A stretch of DNA of 64,000 nt, taken from positions 3,399,501 through 3,463,500 of the forward strand of contig NZ_CP019426.1 of NCBI RefSeq assembly GCF_009834515.1, in the 5' to 3' direction. Every line of letters starts with the position of its first letter. Position 1 is the first letter of the stretch. A program made the position numbers and the translations under genes. The notes under the pieces were generated by a model. It saw only the letters and a program-made list of their open reading frames with translations, was not told the DNA's origin and did no database searches. Origin of the DNA: Pseudomonas sp. R84 (GTDB lineage: Bacteria > Pseudomonadota > Gammaproteobacteria > Pseudomonadales > Pseudomonadaceae). Positions 18,382-28,065 of the stretch are shown piece after piece.

Positions 18382-19629
18382 TCAATGGCCGTTGCCGATG
18401 GAGTCATGACCGCCGACATGGCTGCGGGTCAACAGTCCACCGAGCCTCGGCACGGACAGACAAAACAGCGCCACGACCAGTTGCAACCAACCGATCATGG
18501 CCAAGGCTTGAGGCAACGCCGTGGAAGCCCCGGAAGTGATGGCGAGTACCACCAGCGGGCTGATGAACTCGCCGGCAAAAATCGCGGCGGTGAAGCACCC
18601 CGCCGCTCGCCCACGCTGAGCAAAACCGACTTGCGCCATGATCCACGTGATCAACGTCGGCAACATCAGGCCGATGCCCAGACCGTTGATCAAGACCGCG
18701 ACCACTACTTGCGCGTGGCTGCCGGCAGCGGCCATCAACAGCCCGCCGATGCCGGCCAGGCCATAGGCAATCAGCAACACATGCTGGCTGCGCACACCGC
18801 TCAACAAGCGAAAACTCAAGGCCCCCGCGAGCACGCCGAGTTGATTGGCGCCCATGGTCATGCCGATCTGCTGCGGTGCATCCACGTGCAGCAAGTTGAG
18901 CAAGTAACCGGCCTGTACCGGCACGATGAACAGGCTCAGGCCCGCGAGCAGCGACAACGCATACAGGGGCGTCAGTGCGCGCCACGGAAAAACGCGCAGG
19001 GCTGGCACCGGCAGCGTTGTTGACGGCTCCACGCGGGATTGCGGTTCCCAGAGTTTCCACGCCATCAGCGGCAGGAAAATCAGCCCGACTGCGTACAACG
19101 CAAACGGCGTGCGCCAGTCGTCCTGGCCGAGGAAACCGCCCAGCGCGATAAACACCGCAGCGGACAGCGATGTCGCGACCATCTGCAACGCAAACAGGCG
19201 TTCACGGCGTGCGCCGCTGTAGTAGTCGCCCATCAGCGTCGTGCAACAGGTCATGATCCCCGCCTCTGCCAGACCGATACCGGCGCGGCTGGCGACAATC
19301 GCTGGCAGCGAATCCAGCCACAGCGGCAACACACCGCACAGCGTGTACAGGGCCATGCTCGCCAACAACAGCGGTTTGCGCCCGAGCCGATCGGCGATGA
19401 CCCCGGCAAACGGCGCCAGTACTGCAATCATCAATGCCGGCAAGGTCAATACGATCGGCACCAGCACCGCGCTGCCCGTGACCTCGGCAAAATGTGCCTG
19501 CATGCGCGGCAATACCGGTGCGAGCAATACCGCGCCGAGCACGGGCAGACAGCTGCCGAGCAGCAACAGCAACGATTGCGTCAAACCAGCGCGACGGCCG
19601 CTGTTTTCCAATGAAGACTCAACGGCCAT
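18382..19629 (-). CDS. Major facilitator superfamily transporter
   Basis: 415 residues from the ATG at 19629, 11 bp inside the end of the RND gene, with GGGAGA upstream. Twelve hydrophobic segments are evident, with the family loop GVIADRLGRKPLLL after the second. The position, translationally coupled to the RND gene and upstream of catabolic enzymes, suggests uptake of the cluster's substrate or export of an intermediate. Confidence 0.87.
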   Translation of the reverse strand: MAVESSLENSGRRAGLTQSLLLLLGSCLPVLGAVLLAPVLPRMQAHFAEVTGSAVLVPIVLTLPALMIAVLAPFAGVIADRLGRKPLLLASMALYTLCGVLPLWLDSLPAIVASRAGIGLAEAGIMTCCTTLMGDYYSGARRERLFALQMVATSLSAAVFIALGGFLGQDDWRTPFALYAVGLIFLPLMAWKLWEPQSRVEPSTTLPVPALRVFPWRALTPLYALSLLAGLSLFIVPVQAGYLLNLLHVDAPQQIGMTMGANQLGVLAGALSFRLLSGVRSQHVLLIAYGLAGIGGLLMAAAGSHAQVVVAVLINGLGIGLMLPTLITWIMAQVGFAQRGRAAGCFTAAIFAGEFISPLVVLAITSGASTALPQALAMIGWLQLVVALFCLSVPRLGGLLTRSHVGGHDSIGNGH

Positions 19630-22093
19630 GACAGGTCTCCCGATGACGCGATTGAAGAACATCTACCGCCACGGCTCGCGACGGCAGGCTCAGATTGATG
19701 GCCTCCGCCGGCGTTTCTGCGTCGGTGTTCGTGTGCCGTGCAGGCAGCAGGAAGTACGCCAGCGCTGGCAACAACACCAGTGCGCCGACCATGTTCCAGA
19801 CGAACATGAACGCCAGCAGTACGCCCATGTCAGCCTGGAATTTGATCGGCGAGAAGATCCACGTGGCCACGCCAATGGCGAGTGTGATGCCGGTGAGCAT
19901 CACCACTTTGCCGGTGGACACCAGGGCGCGGTAATAGGCTTCTGACAGGCTCGCACCCTGGCGCAGATGACCGAGCAGGATGCTCATCACGTACAACGCA
20001 TAGTCGACGCCAATGCCGACACCCAACGCGATCACTGGCAACGTCGCGACCTTCACGCCGATGTTCAGCCAGACCATCAACGCTTCGCAGAGGATCGAGG
20101 TGACCATCAGCGGAATCACTGCGCACAGCGTGGCCCGCCATGAGCGGAAGGTGATAAGACACAGGACGATGACCGCCCCGTAGACCCAGAACAGCATCTC
20201 GCGATTGGCCTGCTTGACCACGATATTGGTCGCTGCCTCGATGCCGGCATTGCCCGCCGCCAGCAGGAACTGCACATCCTTGTCGTTATTGGCGGCGGCG
20301 AATTGCTCAACGTGCTCGACCAGCCGCGTCAGCGTTTCAGCCTTGTGGTCGGTGAGGTAGGCGTACAGCGTGAGCAGGCTGCAATCCTCGTTGTACAAGC
20401 CGCGTGGCGCACTGGCGGTGATCATGTTGAGCATCGCCTGATTGTTCTGCAGCTCGTACCACTTGGCACTGCCTTCGCTGAGGCCAACCAGCATGCGGCG
20501 GTTGAGCAAGGCCAGCGAGTTGGTCGAATCCACCCCCGGCAGCGCGCGCAGTTGCCAGTCCAGCGCATCGACCTTGGCGAGGATGTCGTAACGCGCACAT
20601 TGCCCGGCCGGAGTCTTGACCATCACTGCGAACAAATCACTGCTGGCGCCGTAGTGCCGGGTCAGAAAAGCATCGTCCTGGTTGTAACGTGAGTCGGCCC
20701 GCAGCTCCGGTGCGCCGGCATCCAGATCACCGATCTTCAATTGCAGGCTGACCACAAAACCCAATGCCGCCAGCGCCAGGCTGATGGCAATGCACAGGCT
20801 GGCCCAGCGACGTCGGGTAAACAGATCGAGAAAACGCCAGAAACCATGACGCCGCGCGCCGGTCTGGTCGTTCTGCTCGCTCTTCAGGCTAAGTTGCGCC
20901 GCACGCGGCGTTACGCCGACATAGGACAGCAACACCGGCAGCAGAATCAGGTTGGTGAAAATCAGCACCGCCACACCGATACTGGCGATCACCGCCAGAT
21001 CCTGAATCACCTGGATCTTGATCAGCATCAGCACGGCAAAACCCACCGCGTCGCAGAGCAATGCCGTGAGCCCGGCCAGAAACAGTCGGCGAAAGGTGAA
21101 GCGTGCGGCAACGACCCGGTGCATGCCGCGACCGATGTCCTGCATGATGCCGTTCATCTTCTGCGCACCGTGGCTCATGCCGATGGCGAACACCAGAAAC
21201 GGCACCAGCACCGAATACGGATCCAGTTGATAGTCGAGCAACGGCAACAGACCCAGCTGCCAGACCACCGCCACCAGCGAACAGAACACCACGAGCAACG
21301 TGCTGCGCAGGCAGCGTGTGTACCAGAACAGCACGGCGGTGGTGATCAGAATCGCGACGGCGAAGAACAACAGGATCTGCTTGAGCCCGGCAATCAGGTC
21401 GCCGACCTTTTTCGCGAAACCGGTAATGTGGATGTCGATCCGGTCGTTCTGGTACTCACTGCGCAACGCCTCCAGTTGCTCCGACAGCACCGAGTAATTC
21501 AGCGCCTGGCCGTCGGCGGTCGTTGCCAGCAACGGCACGTAAATGATGCTCGAGGTTTGATCAAACGCTACCAGTTGGCCGAGCTCGTTGGAGCGCTGCA
21601 CGTTGCGGCGCAAGGCCTCGAGACTGGCCGGGGTGCCGGCGTAATCGTCCGGAATCACCGGACCGCCATCGAGGCCGTCTTCAGTCACTGCGACCCAGCG
21701 TGTTGCTGGCGTCCACAGCGACTTCATGTAGGCACGGTCGACGCCGGGCAGCAGGTAAAGCTTGTCGCTCAAGGCCTGCAAGGTTTTCAGATACTCAGCG
21801 TCGTAGATATCGCCCTGGCGATTGGCGACGACAATGCGCAGAGAGTTGCCGAGACCGCTGAGCTGCTTTTGATGTTGCAGATAATTGGCGATGTAAGGTT
21901 GTTGCGCGGGAATCATCTTTTCGAAACTGGCGTTCAGCTCGACGCGCGTGGCCTGATAACCCAGGAAAAGCGTGGTCACCAGGCACACTAGCAACACCCA
22001 CAATCGGTGATTGAACAAAGTGCGTTCCACAACCGAGCCGGAGCGCGGGTCGAAACTCGCCAGGCTGGCCGTGGCGTTGTCGAATGGTTTCAT
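19619..22093 (-). CDS. RND-superfamily (MMPL-type) transporter
   Basis: 824 residues. TM1 is at about 30-48. A first extracytoplasmic domain follows, then a block of helices with GFAKKVGDLIAGLKQILLFFAVAILITTAVLF and VLVPFLVFAIGMSHGAQKMNG. A second half with ALGVGIGVDYALYVMSILL repeats the plan, the twofold layout of RND lipid/hydrophobe transporters. It starts 4 bp after the YCF48-like gene. Together with YCF48, DUF1329 and DUF1302 proteins it forms a module often found in catabolic clusters for steroids and other hydrophobic compounds. The direction of transport is unknown. Confidence 0.87.
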   Translation of the reverse strand: MKPFDNATASLASFDPRSGSVVERTLFNHRLWVLLVCLVTTLFLGYQATRVELNASFEKMIPAQQPYIANYLQHQKQLSGLGNSLRIVVANRQGDIYDAEYLKTLQALSDKLYLLPGVDRAYMKSLWTPATRWVAVTEDGLDGGPVIPDDYAGTPASLEALRRNVQRSNELGQLVAFDQTSSIIYVPLLATTADGQALNYSVLSEQLEALRSEYQNDRIDIHITGFAKKVGDLIAGLKQILLFFAVAILITTAVLFWYTRCLRSTLLVVFCSLVAVVWQLGLLPLLDYQLDPYSVLVPFLVFAIGMSHGAQKMNGIMQDIGRGMHRVVAARFTFRRLFLAGLTALLCDAVGFAVLMLIKIQVIQDLAVIASIGVAVLIFTNLILLPVLLSYVGVTPRAAQLSLKSEQNDQTGARRHGFWRFLDLFTRRRWASLCIAISLALAALGFVVSLQLKIGDLDAGAPELRADSRYNQDDAFLTRHYGASSDLFAVMVKTPAGQCARYDILAKVDALDWQLRALPGVDSTNSLALLNRRMLVGLSEGSAKWYELQNNQAMLNMITASAPRGLYNEDCSLLTLYAYLTDHKAETLTRLVEHVEQFAAANNDKDVQFLLAAGNAGIEAATNIVVKQANREMLFWVYGAVIVLCLITFRSWRATLCAVIPLMVTSILCEALMVWLNIGVKVATLPVIALGVGIGVDYALYVMSILLGHLRQGASLSEAYYRALVSTGKVVMLTGITLAIGVATWIFSPIKFQADMGVLLAFMFVWNMVGALVLLPALAYFLLPARHTNTDAETPAEAINLSLPSRAVAVDVLQSRHRETCHGR

Positions 22094-22097
22094 AACC

Positions 22098-23201
22098 TCA
22101 CTCCGAAGCTGTAGCAGTGGGCGACGCCAGGCGCGTCACCCCGGTGAAGCCGGCCAGCACCAGGCTGCCATCGGCGGCCTGCACGACGCTGGCAATCGGT
22201 TTGCCCAGCGGTTTGCCGAAAGGCTCTAGGGTGGGTACATCACCCGAGGTGCGAAACATTGCGCCCGCCTGATTGACCAACAACAACTGGCCGTCAGCGC
22301 TGCGGATCGCATCACTGAAGGACACCGGCATCGGTACGGGCGCGGGCACGAAGCTGTTGCCGCCGTCGATGGAAATGAACGCGTTGCCTTTCAGGCCTGC
22401 CGCCAGCAGGGTGCCGTCATCGCGTACTTGCAGGGCGAAAAAGCTGCCGCTGTACGGGCTGTCGAGCGCGACGAAGGATTGTCCGCCGTCCTCGGAACGG
22501 GCCACATAGCCTTGCTCGCCAGCGATGAACCAACGCGCGCCTTGTTGTGCGATGGCATACAGATGCGCGCCCATCGGATTGTCGATATGGCCCATCAGCG
22601 ACTGCCAGCTCACGCCGCCGTCCTCGGTAGCAAACGCGAGGCCGTAGGCGCCGACGATCAGGCCGTGACGCGCATCGGTGAACTTGAGGCTCAGAAACGG
22701 TTTGTCCGCGCCTTCGCTGACCATCCGTTCGGCGGTTTGCACACGCGCCGCCGCTGCGTCGGGGTCAGTGGCTGTCGGCAGTTGCTCGCGTGCGGCGTGC
22801 AATTCCAGTTGCGCAGCGCGGTTGCCGTCCAGCTGCAAAACCCAGTTTTCGCCACCGTCGTGGGTGACCAGCACTGCACCGGCATGGCCGACCGCCCAGC
22901 CCGTGTTCGCATCGACAAATTGCACCGCCGTAAGACTGACGGAGACCGGAACCTGCGCCTGCCGCCAATTGATACCGTTGTCATCGGAGAGCAAGACGAT
23001 GCCGCGTTCGCCGACCGCCACCAACCGCGCACCTGCCCGCGCCAGATCAAGCAATACCGCTTGCCGGGCCTGTGGCGCACGCATCGCCGGGGTGTGCAAT
23101 ACATCACCGACGGCAGCGGCCTGAGCCTGACTCACGGGTAATACGCAGGGCAGCGCCAGCAGCGCCAACAACCGCCCGAGCACCTGACAGATTCTGTTCA
23201 T
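22098..23201 (-). CDS. YCF48/BNR beta-propeller protein, exported
   Basis: 367 residues with a signal peptide (MNRICQVLGRLLALLALPCVLPVSQAQA). Repeated blades include GERGIVLLSDDNGINWRQ, GHAGAVLVTHDGGENW, AFATEDGGVSWQSL, GYVARSEDGGQSF and AFISIDGGNSF, the Asp-box/YCF48 pattern. It lies between DUF1329 and RND genes. It is probably a periplasmic partner of the RND transporter; no catalytic role is evident. Confidence 0.85.
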   Translation of the reverse strand: MNRICQVLGRLLALLALPCVLPVSQAQAAAVGDVLHTPAMRAPQARQAVLLDLARAGARLVAVGERGIVLLSDDNGINWRQAQVPVSVSLTAVQFVDANTGWAVGHAGAVLVTHDGGENWVLQLDGNRAAQLELHAAREQLPTATDPDAAAARVQTAERMVSEGADKPFLSLKFTDARHGLIVGAYGLAFATEDGGVSWQSLMGHIDNPMGAHLYAIAQQGARWFIAGEQGYVARSEDGGQSFVALDSPYSGSFFALQVRDDGTLLAAGLKGNAFISIDGGNSFVPAPVPMPVSFSDAIRSADGQLLLVNQAGAMFRTSGDVPTLEPFGKPLGKPIASVVQAADGSLVLAGFTGVTRLASPTATASE

Positions 23202-23261
23202 ACCGACCTCGAAACCACCTGTGAAACCGGATCGCCACAGCGTGTCGCGATCCGGCCCGAT

Positions 23262-24650
23262 TCAACGAACCCCGGCACCCGCCATCGCCGCTGGCGAGAA
23301 TTCCGACGCCTTGTAGCGATCGACCACGCCGTATTGCTCAGGCAGACCGGTGTAGACGTTCTGGATAAACCAGGCGCCGGAGGTCAGGTCGTAGAAACCC
23401 GAAGACAGCTGCGCTTGCGCTGGCAGATCCGGCAGCACGGCTGGCAGCGACCACAAGGTTTTGGCGAGTTGGCCGTTGGCGTCCCAGCGATCGCCGAGCA
23501 TCGCTTGCCAGGTATCTTCGTCGAGGTAGTAGCGGCCCTTCGGCAGTTGGTGACGCTTGCCCGGCGCGAGTTCGGCGTCTACCACCCACACGCGGTGCAA
23601 CTCCCAGCGCACGTAATCAGGATTCATGTGATGGGCCAGAAACAGGTCTTCCGGTTTGCCGGCCGTCAGAACCTTGTTGGTGTTGTAGGGGATATACATT
23701 TCCTGCTTGCCGACCAGTTTCCAGTCGAAGCGATCGATGCGCCCCTGGAACACGCTCAACTCATCGAACGACATCACCCCGGCGGTTGCCGGCGTCGGTG
23801 TATCGCAGCAGGCATTCGGCAACTTGCGCACGCGGCGCTGGCCGGTCAGATAGACGTGGGCCTGGGACTTGTCGCCGTTGATATTGGTGCGGCCCATGAT
23901 CTGCTCGCCAGCACGCAACGGCGGGCCGACGTTAAGCAGGCGGAACAGCCAGTAATCACCGGCGAAGCTTTCCGGCGTGCCGTCCTGGTAGTAATAAGGC
24001 ATGTCCTGGATCGCCTGGCCGTCGGTGGTCATCACCTGTTTGCCGTCTGCAGTCATCAGGTAATGGCGAAAGTGCATGGCGAGTGACGTGCCGCGCCAGT
24101 TGAGGATGTGGTTCCACATGGCTTCGGCGCCGTTATGCGGAATCGGGAATGGAATACCGCCAAACGCACCTTCGGGCACCGGTCCGGCGCTGCTCTCGAC
24201 CAGCTTGGCGCGGGTGGCATTTTTCAGGGTGTTGTCGTACACCCATTGCGGTGCGGCGGCCGTGCGCCGGGCCGGATAGACGTCGATGCGATAGGTGTCG
24301 GGAAAACGCTTGAACATTTCCTTGGTGCCATCGCTGAGCTTGGCGGCGTATTGCGCCAGGTTTTTCGAAGTGATGCTGAACAGCGGCTTGTCGGCCGCAA
24401 ACGGATCGCCGCGCTTGCCGCCCGCTTTGTACGCCGGGTCGACCTTGGTGTAACCGCCCTGCCAGGCTGGAATGCTGCCGTCGGCATTGCCTGCGCGCTC
24501 GGCACCCATTGGCGTGAGGCTGCTCGACAGTTTGGCCGCCTCTTCTGCGGTGGCCGCAGTTGCAACCTGACTCAGGACGGTCAGCGTTCCGAGCAAGGCA
24601 AAGCACAGGGCCTTCAGCCGTGGGAAGCGATTGTGGTGGTGAGAAGTCAT
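23262..24650 (-). CDS. DUF1329 exported protein
   Basis: 462 residues from the ATG at 24650, which has AGAGGA eight bases upstream; a TTG two codons earlier is less likely. A signal peptide is followed by AEEAAKLSSSLTPMGAERAGNADGSIP, the characteristic start of mature DUF1329 proteins. The fold is related to LolB/LppX-like lipid-binding barrels (known for the family). It sits 12 bp after the DUF1302 gene. A periplasmic carrier of hydrophobic substrate is a reasonable inference. Confidence 0.87.
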   Translation of the reverse strand: MTSHHHNRFPRLKALCFALLGTLTVLSQVATAATAEEAAKLSSSLTPMGAERAGNADGSIPAWQGGYTKVDPAYKAGGKRGDPFAADKPLFSITSKNLAQYAAKLSDGTKEMFKRFPDTYRIDVYPARRTAAAPQWVYDNTLKNATRAKLVESSAGPVPEGAFGGIPFPIPHNGAEAMWNHILNWRGTSLAMHFRHYLMTADGKQVMTTDGQAIQDMPYYYQDGTPESFAGDYWLFRLLNVGPPLRAGEQIMGRTNINGDKSQAHVYLTGQRRVRKLPNACCDTPTPATAGVMSFDELSVFQGRIDRFDWKLVGKQEMYIPYNTNKVLTAGKPEDLFLAHHMNPDYVRWELHRVWVVDAELAPGKRHQLPKGRYYLDEDTWQAMLGDRWDANGQLAKTLWSLPAVLPDLPAQAQLSSGFYDLTSGAWFIQNVYTGLPEQYGVVDRYKASEFSPAAMAGAGVR

Positions 24651-24662
24651 GCGCAAGTCCTC

Positions 24663-26360
24663 TTAAAACGTGGTCTTGACGGAGAAGGCGAGGTAATCCC
24701 GATCCTTCAGCGATTGCTTGTAATTGAACTGGCTGAGGCCGTTGAGGTTGGTGTCCTCGGCGCCGTAGTAATGCGTGTAGGTCAGGCCGGCCGTGACGCG
24801 ATCGAGGTAAGTGGCGGTGATGCCGATGTTGATGTCGCCACCGTTGTCCGGGCCGAACGAACTGACCACCGCTGATTTGCCCAGCGGGAAATAACTGACG
24901 CCGACCGGAATGCTGATATCGATGCCGGAAAAGAACTGGCGGTAGGTCGGCGTATAGACGACTTTGAAACCGAGGCCATCATCGGTGGCGTTCGGGTCCA
25001 GCGCGGCGCGATTTTTGCTGACGCTGAGCAGGCGGTTCCACGCCACTTCGCCGACCAGTCCGGACTCTCGGGCGATGAAGTTGGGGCCAAACGATGCCAA
25101 CACGTTCAGGTTGACGTGAGCGGTGCGGCCGACGGCGTAGAGCGCTTCATCATCGTTGTCGGCGACGCCGCCGGGTAGCACGGTCTGACCGTTCGAAACC
25201 AGCGGCATGTTCCAGCGCATCGACGCTTCACCGGCGAAGCTGTACTCGTTCACGGTGGTGGAAAAACTCGCGCCCAGCGCGCGAATGTCTTCGGGGTAAA
25301 CCCAGTAGTACTCGCCGATCTGGCCGGTGCTGAAGTTCGGCGCCGCCGTCGACGGTTTCAGATACAGCTTCGGCGTCTTGTCGTGATACTGGATGGCGTA
25401 GAGGCCGTACTCGACGGTCTCAGCGCTGTATTTCAGTTGCAGACCGCCCTGCCCCGAACTGCGCGCTTCCTTGTCATTACCGTGGAAAAACGCGGCGGGA
25501 CTGGCCGGGTTGCCGCCGAGGAATGCCGGAAACGGCGCACCGACGATCAAGCGCTCATTGCCTTCGCCAATGGTGTCGCTGGTGGAGAAATAGCTGCCGG
25601 CGGCGGGCAGTCGGGTTTCTTCCCACTCGAGTTGGTAGTAAGCGCCGAGCGATACGTCGTCAGTCAGTTGGAAGGTGCCAGACAGTTGATTGACCGGACG
25701 GGTGATTTCCTTGAACTGCGTATTAGGCACCGACTGCGCCTTGACCACGTCCACCGGGGCCATGCCACCGGCAATGCCGTTGGCGCCAAAGAACAGGCTT
25801 TCGCCCCAGATCAGACCATGACGGCCGGCGCGCACCGACGTTGCGCGGTCGGCCACTTCACCGTTCCAGTAGACGAACGCGTCGAGGATTTCGCCGTCAC
25901 CACCGTGCAAATGACGGGTGTCGTCGGTGAACTCGTCGTAGCCCACGGAACGTGCGTTGGCGCGGGACGGATCGTTATTGTCGTTGTTGCCCTGGTACTC
26001 GCTGTCGTACCACGCTGCAGCGCTCAAACGTGCGCCGAAGTCCTTAAATGACAGATCCAGCTCCGAGAGGATGTCGGTGCGATTGGAGATCAGGCCTTTT
26101 TTGAACGCACGATCACCATCGTCCTGATTGAGCGCTACCTGACCCTCGGTCAATTTGCTGCTCGGATTCTGCGTGCGCCAGGCAGCGCTGTACTTGACCG
26201 TGTTGTCCCAGCGCAACTTGAAATCCGGGTTGCCAGTATCGATGTCGAAAGCCTGAGCGGCCTGGCTGCACAGCACCAGCAGCGCAGCAACGCTCAAACC
26301 AAAGGGTGCAGACGAGCAGACCGGGCGACGCGCGAGCGCCGCAGTCGTAGAACTAACCAT
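24663..26360 (-). CDS. DUF1302 outer-membrane beta-barrel protein
   Basis: 565 residues with a long signal peptide ending SQAAQA. FDIDTGNPDFKLRWDNTVKYSAAWR opens the barrel and the chain ends in DYLAFSVKTTF with a C-terminal Phe, as outer-membrane proteins do. GAGG precedes the ATG. It lies 57 bp downstream of the FAD monooxygenase gene and begins the envelope module with DUF1329, YCF48 and RND. It is probably the pore for a hydrophobic aromatic. Confidence 0.87.
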   Translation of the reverse strand: MVSSTTAALARRPVCSSAPFGLSVAALLVLCSQAAQAFDIDTGNPDFKLRWDNTVKYSAAWRTQNPSSKLTEGQVALNQDDGDRAFKKGLISNRTDILSELDLSFKDFGARLSAAAWYDSEYQGNNDNNDPSRANARSVGYDEFTDDTRHLHGGDGEILDAFVYWNGEVADRATSVRAGRHGLIWGESLFFGANGIAGGMAPVDVVKAQSVPNTQFKEITRPVNQLSGTFQLTDDVSLGAYYQLEWEETRLPAAGSYFSTSDTIGEGNERLIVGAPFPAFLGGNPASPAAFFHGNDKEARSSGQGGLQLKYSAETVEYGLYAIQYHDKTPKLYLKPSTAAPNFSTGQIGEYYWVYPEDIRALGASFSTTVNEYSFAGEASMRWNMPLVSNGQTVLPGGVADNDDEALYAVGRTAHVNLNVLASFGPNFIARESGLVGEVAWNRLLSVSKNRAALDPNATDDGLGFKVVYTPTYRQFFSGIDISIPVGVSYFPLGKSAVVSSFGPDNGGDINIGITATYLDRVTAGLTYTHYYGAEDTNLNGLSQFNYKQSLKDRDYLAFSVKTTF

Positions 26361-26417
26361 CGCGTTAACCTCTTGTTTTTATAGTGGTAACTGCTGTGGA
26401 TGCGTCGCAGGTGGGGC

Positions 26418-27554
26418 TTAAATCGGCTCGGCAGTGCGCGCGAGCATTTGCTTGACCAGGCCAATGCGATCGAAGGCGCGGTCGTGCTGCATCTCCTTGT
26501 CGCCGGCCAGCACCGAGCTTTCGCTGATGTATTTGCAACGCTCGAAGCGCCGCGCCATGAAGCGCTGCAGCTGCTGTTCGACGCTGGTGGCGGCGGACTG
26601 CTCGCGAGTCAGTTCTTCGCTGAGCACAATCGCGTCTTCGATGGCCATGCCGGCGCCTTGACCGAGATGCGGCGTGGTGGCGTGGGCCGCATCGCCAATC
26701 AGCAGGACGCGTCCGCGATGCCATGGCTCATCAACGAACACCACTTCCATCGGCTTGTAGACGACTTGGCTGTTGTCGGTGATTTGCTCACGCAGCTCGC
26801 CGATCAGCCCAGTAAAGCCTTGCAGGCGCTGGCGCATCTGCGCGGCCAGATCGGCAGGATCCATCCACGGATTGGACGGTTCGTGAGACGTCAGAAACAG
26901 GTACATCAAATCGCCGGCCAACGGCACCAGCCCGGCGTTGCCGTCAGCGCTTTGATAGTTGGCCAGATGATCGATTTGTGGCGCGCGGGGAAAGTTGTAG
27001 CGCCACACCGACTGACCAGTGAAACGCGGGGTGTAGGCATCGCCGAAGACCAGGCTGCGCACTTTCGAGAACAGTCCGTCGGCACCGACCACCAGGTCGT
27101 AGTGGCCGCGATTACCGTCGGTAAACAACACGTCGACCTCTGTGCCGTTGTCGTCCAGCGTTTCCACACTCAGGCCCAAACGCACGTTGGCACCGAGTTG
27201 CAAGGCGGTTTCACTGAGGACTTTATGCAGCGCCAAGCGGGAAATCCCGACGTTGGCGGGGTATTGCGGGCCAGCGAGGCGTTGACCCGGGATGCGCGCC
27301 AGTTGCTGTCCGCCCGGGCCGTAGATGGCGACGTCTTCAAACGCATAAGCGGCATCGAGATAGCCGTCGAGAACGCCTAGCTTGGCCATTTCACGAACGA
27401 CGTTGCTCTGCTGAATAATCCCGACGCCATAGACTGTCCATTCGGACTTGAGCTCGATCAGGTCGACCTCGATACCTTTACGCCGCAAGGCGATGGCCGC
27501 ACACAAGCCGCCGATACCACCGCCCACGATCAGAACGTTGTTCACTGCACTCAT
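26418..27554 (-). CDS. FAD-dependent aromatic monooxygenase
   Basis: 378 residues from the ATG at 27554 (GAGAG upstream). FAD motifs are GGGIGG at 11-16, VVGADGLFSKVR in the middle, and LIGDAAHATTPHLGQGAGMAIEDA, the class A flavoprotein hydroxylase set. It should hydroxylate a phenolic ring using NAD(P)H and O2 and so prepare it for the extradiol dioxygenase of the neighbouring operon. It is the first gene of the long minus-strand operon and lies 89 bp downstream of a double LysR box. The substrate is not identifiable. Confidence 0.9.
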   Translation of the reverse strand: MSAVNNVLIVGGGIGGLCAAIALRRKGIEVDLIELKSEWTVYGVGIIQQSNVVREMAKLGVLDGYLDAAYAFEDVAIYGPGGQQLARIPGQRLAGPQYPANVGISRLALHKVLSETALQLGANVRLGLSVETLDDNGTEVDVLFTDGNRGHYDLVVGADGLFSKVRSLVFGDAYTPRFTGQSVWRYNFPRAPQIDHLANYQSADGNAGLVPLAGDLMYLFLTSHEPSNPWMDPADLAAQMRQRLQGFTGLIGELREQITDNSQVVYKPMEVVFVDEPWHRGRVLLIGDAAHATTPHLGQGAGMAIEDAIVLSEELTREQSAATSVEQQLQRFMARRFERCKYISESSVLAGDKEMQHDRAFDRIGLVKQMLARTAEPI

Positions 27555-27643
27555 GGTGTTCTCTCTTTTTATTCTTGTGATCGATGCTGCGTCGGGCACG
27601 GCATCGTTGGATGAAGCTTCCCGGCAAAGCAGGGATTTGACTA

Positions 27644-27680
27644 ATCGCGAGTAAGGATGCGATGTATCGCCGTACGCGAT
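27644..27680 (-). promoter_or_regulatory. Double LysR operator upstream of the FAD monooxygenase operon
   Basis: Two ATC-N9-GAT boxes start 22 bp apart (27644-27658 and 27666-27680). In gene direction the far box lies in GGTATCGCGTAC followed by GGCGATAC, a near-perfect dyad. The near box reads ATCCTTACTCGCGAT then TAGTC. ATC-N9-GAT is the motif of NodD-type LysR proteins. The same layout recurs at 29152, 30180 and 34456. Confidence 0.75.
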
Positions 27681-27688
27681 ACCTCGAT

Positions 27689-28051
27689 TTATCCCGGCAG
27701 CGGCAACCCTTCAGGCATTTGCACCAGCAGCCAGCCGTCCTTCTCGCAGCTCGGCAGCGCCTCCAGCGTCTGGCCCAGACACGGGCCGTAGATGCACTCG
27801 CCTGTCGCCGGCAGAAATTGCGCACCGTGGGCATAGCAGACGATCAACTGGCCATCGGCGGACAGGAACTTGTCCTTGCGATACTCCAGGCGCACGTCCA
27901 GATGCGGACAACGGTTGCGATAGACCCGCACCTGATGGTCATGACGCAGGGCAAACACGCTGTCGCGTCCCTGCGCCAACGGATCGAATCCGCGCGCCCG
28001 GCCCTCCTCCAATTCGTCCAGCCGACACAGTGGCTGCGAAATTGCGCTCAT
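27689..28051 (-). CDS. Rieske 2Fe-2S ferredoxin-like protein
   Basis: 120 residues from the ATG at 28051. Cluster ligands are Cys48-x-His50 and Cys72-x-x-His75 (CPH ... CYAH). A second possible start at 28066 overlaps the preceding stop (TGATG) and would add five residues; neither has a strong ribosome site. It is the last gene of the short extradiol-dioxygenase operon. The role is probably electron transfer to an oxygenase or reactivation of the extradiol dioxygenase iron; the latter job is usually done by a plant-type ferredoxin, so this is uncertain. Confidence 0.85.
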   Translation of the reverse strand: MSAISQPLCRLDELEEGRARGFDPLAQGRDSVFALRHDHQVRVYRNRCPHLDVRLEYRKDKFLSADGQLIVCYAHGAQFLPATGECIYGPCLGQTLEALPSCEKDGWLLVQMPEGLPLPG

Positions 28052-28065
28052 GATCAGCGCCGCCA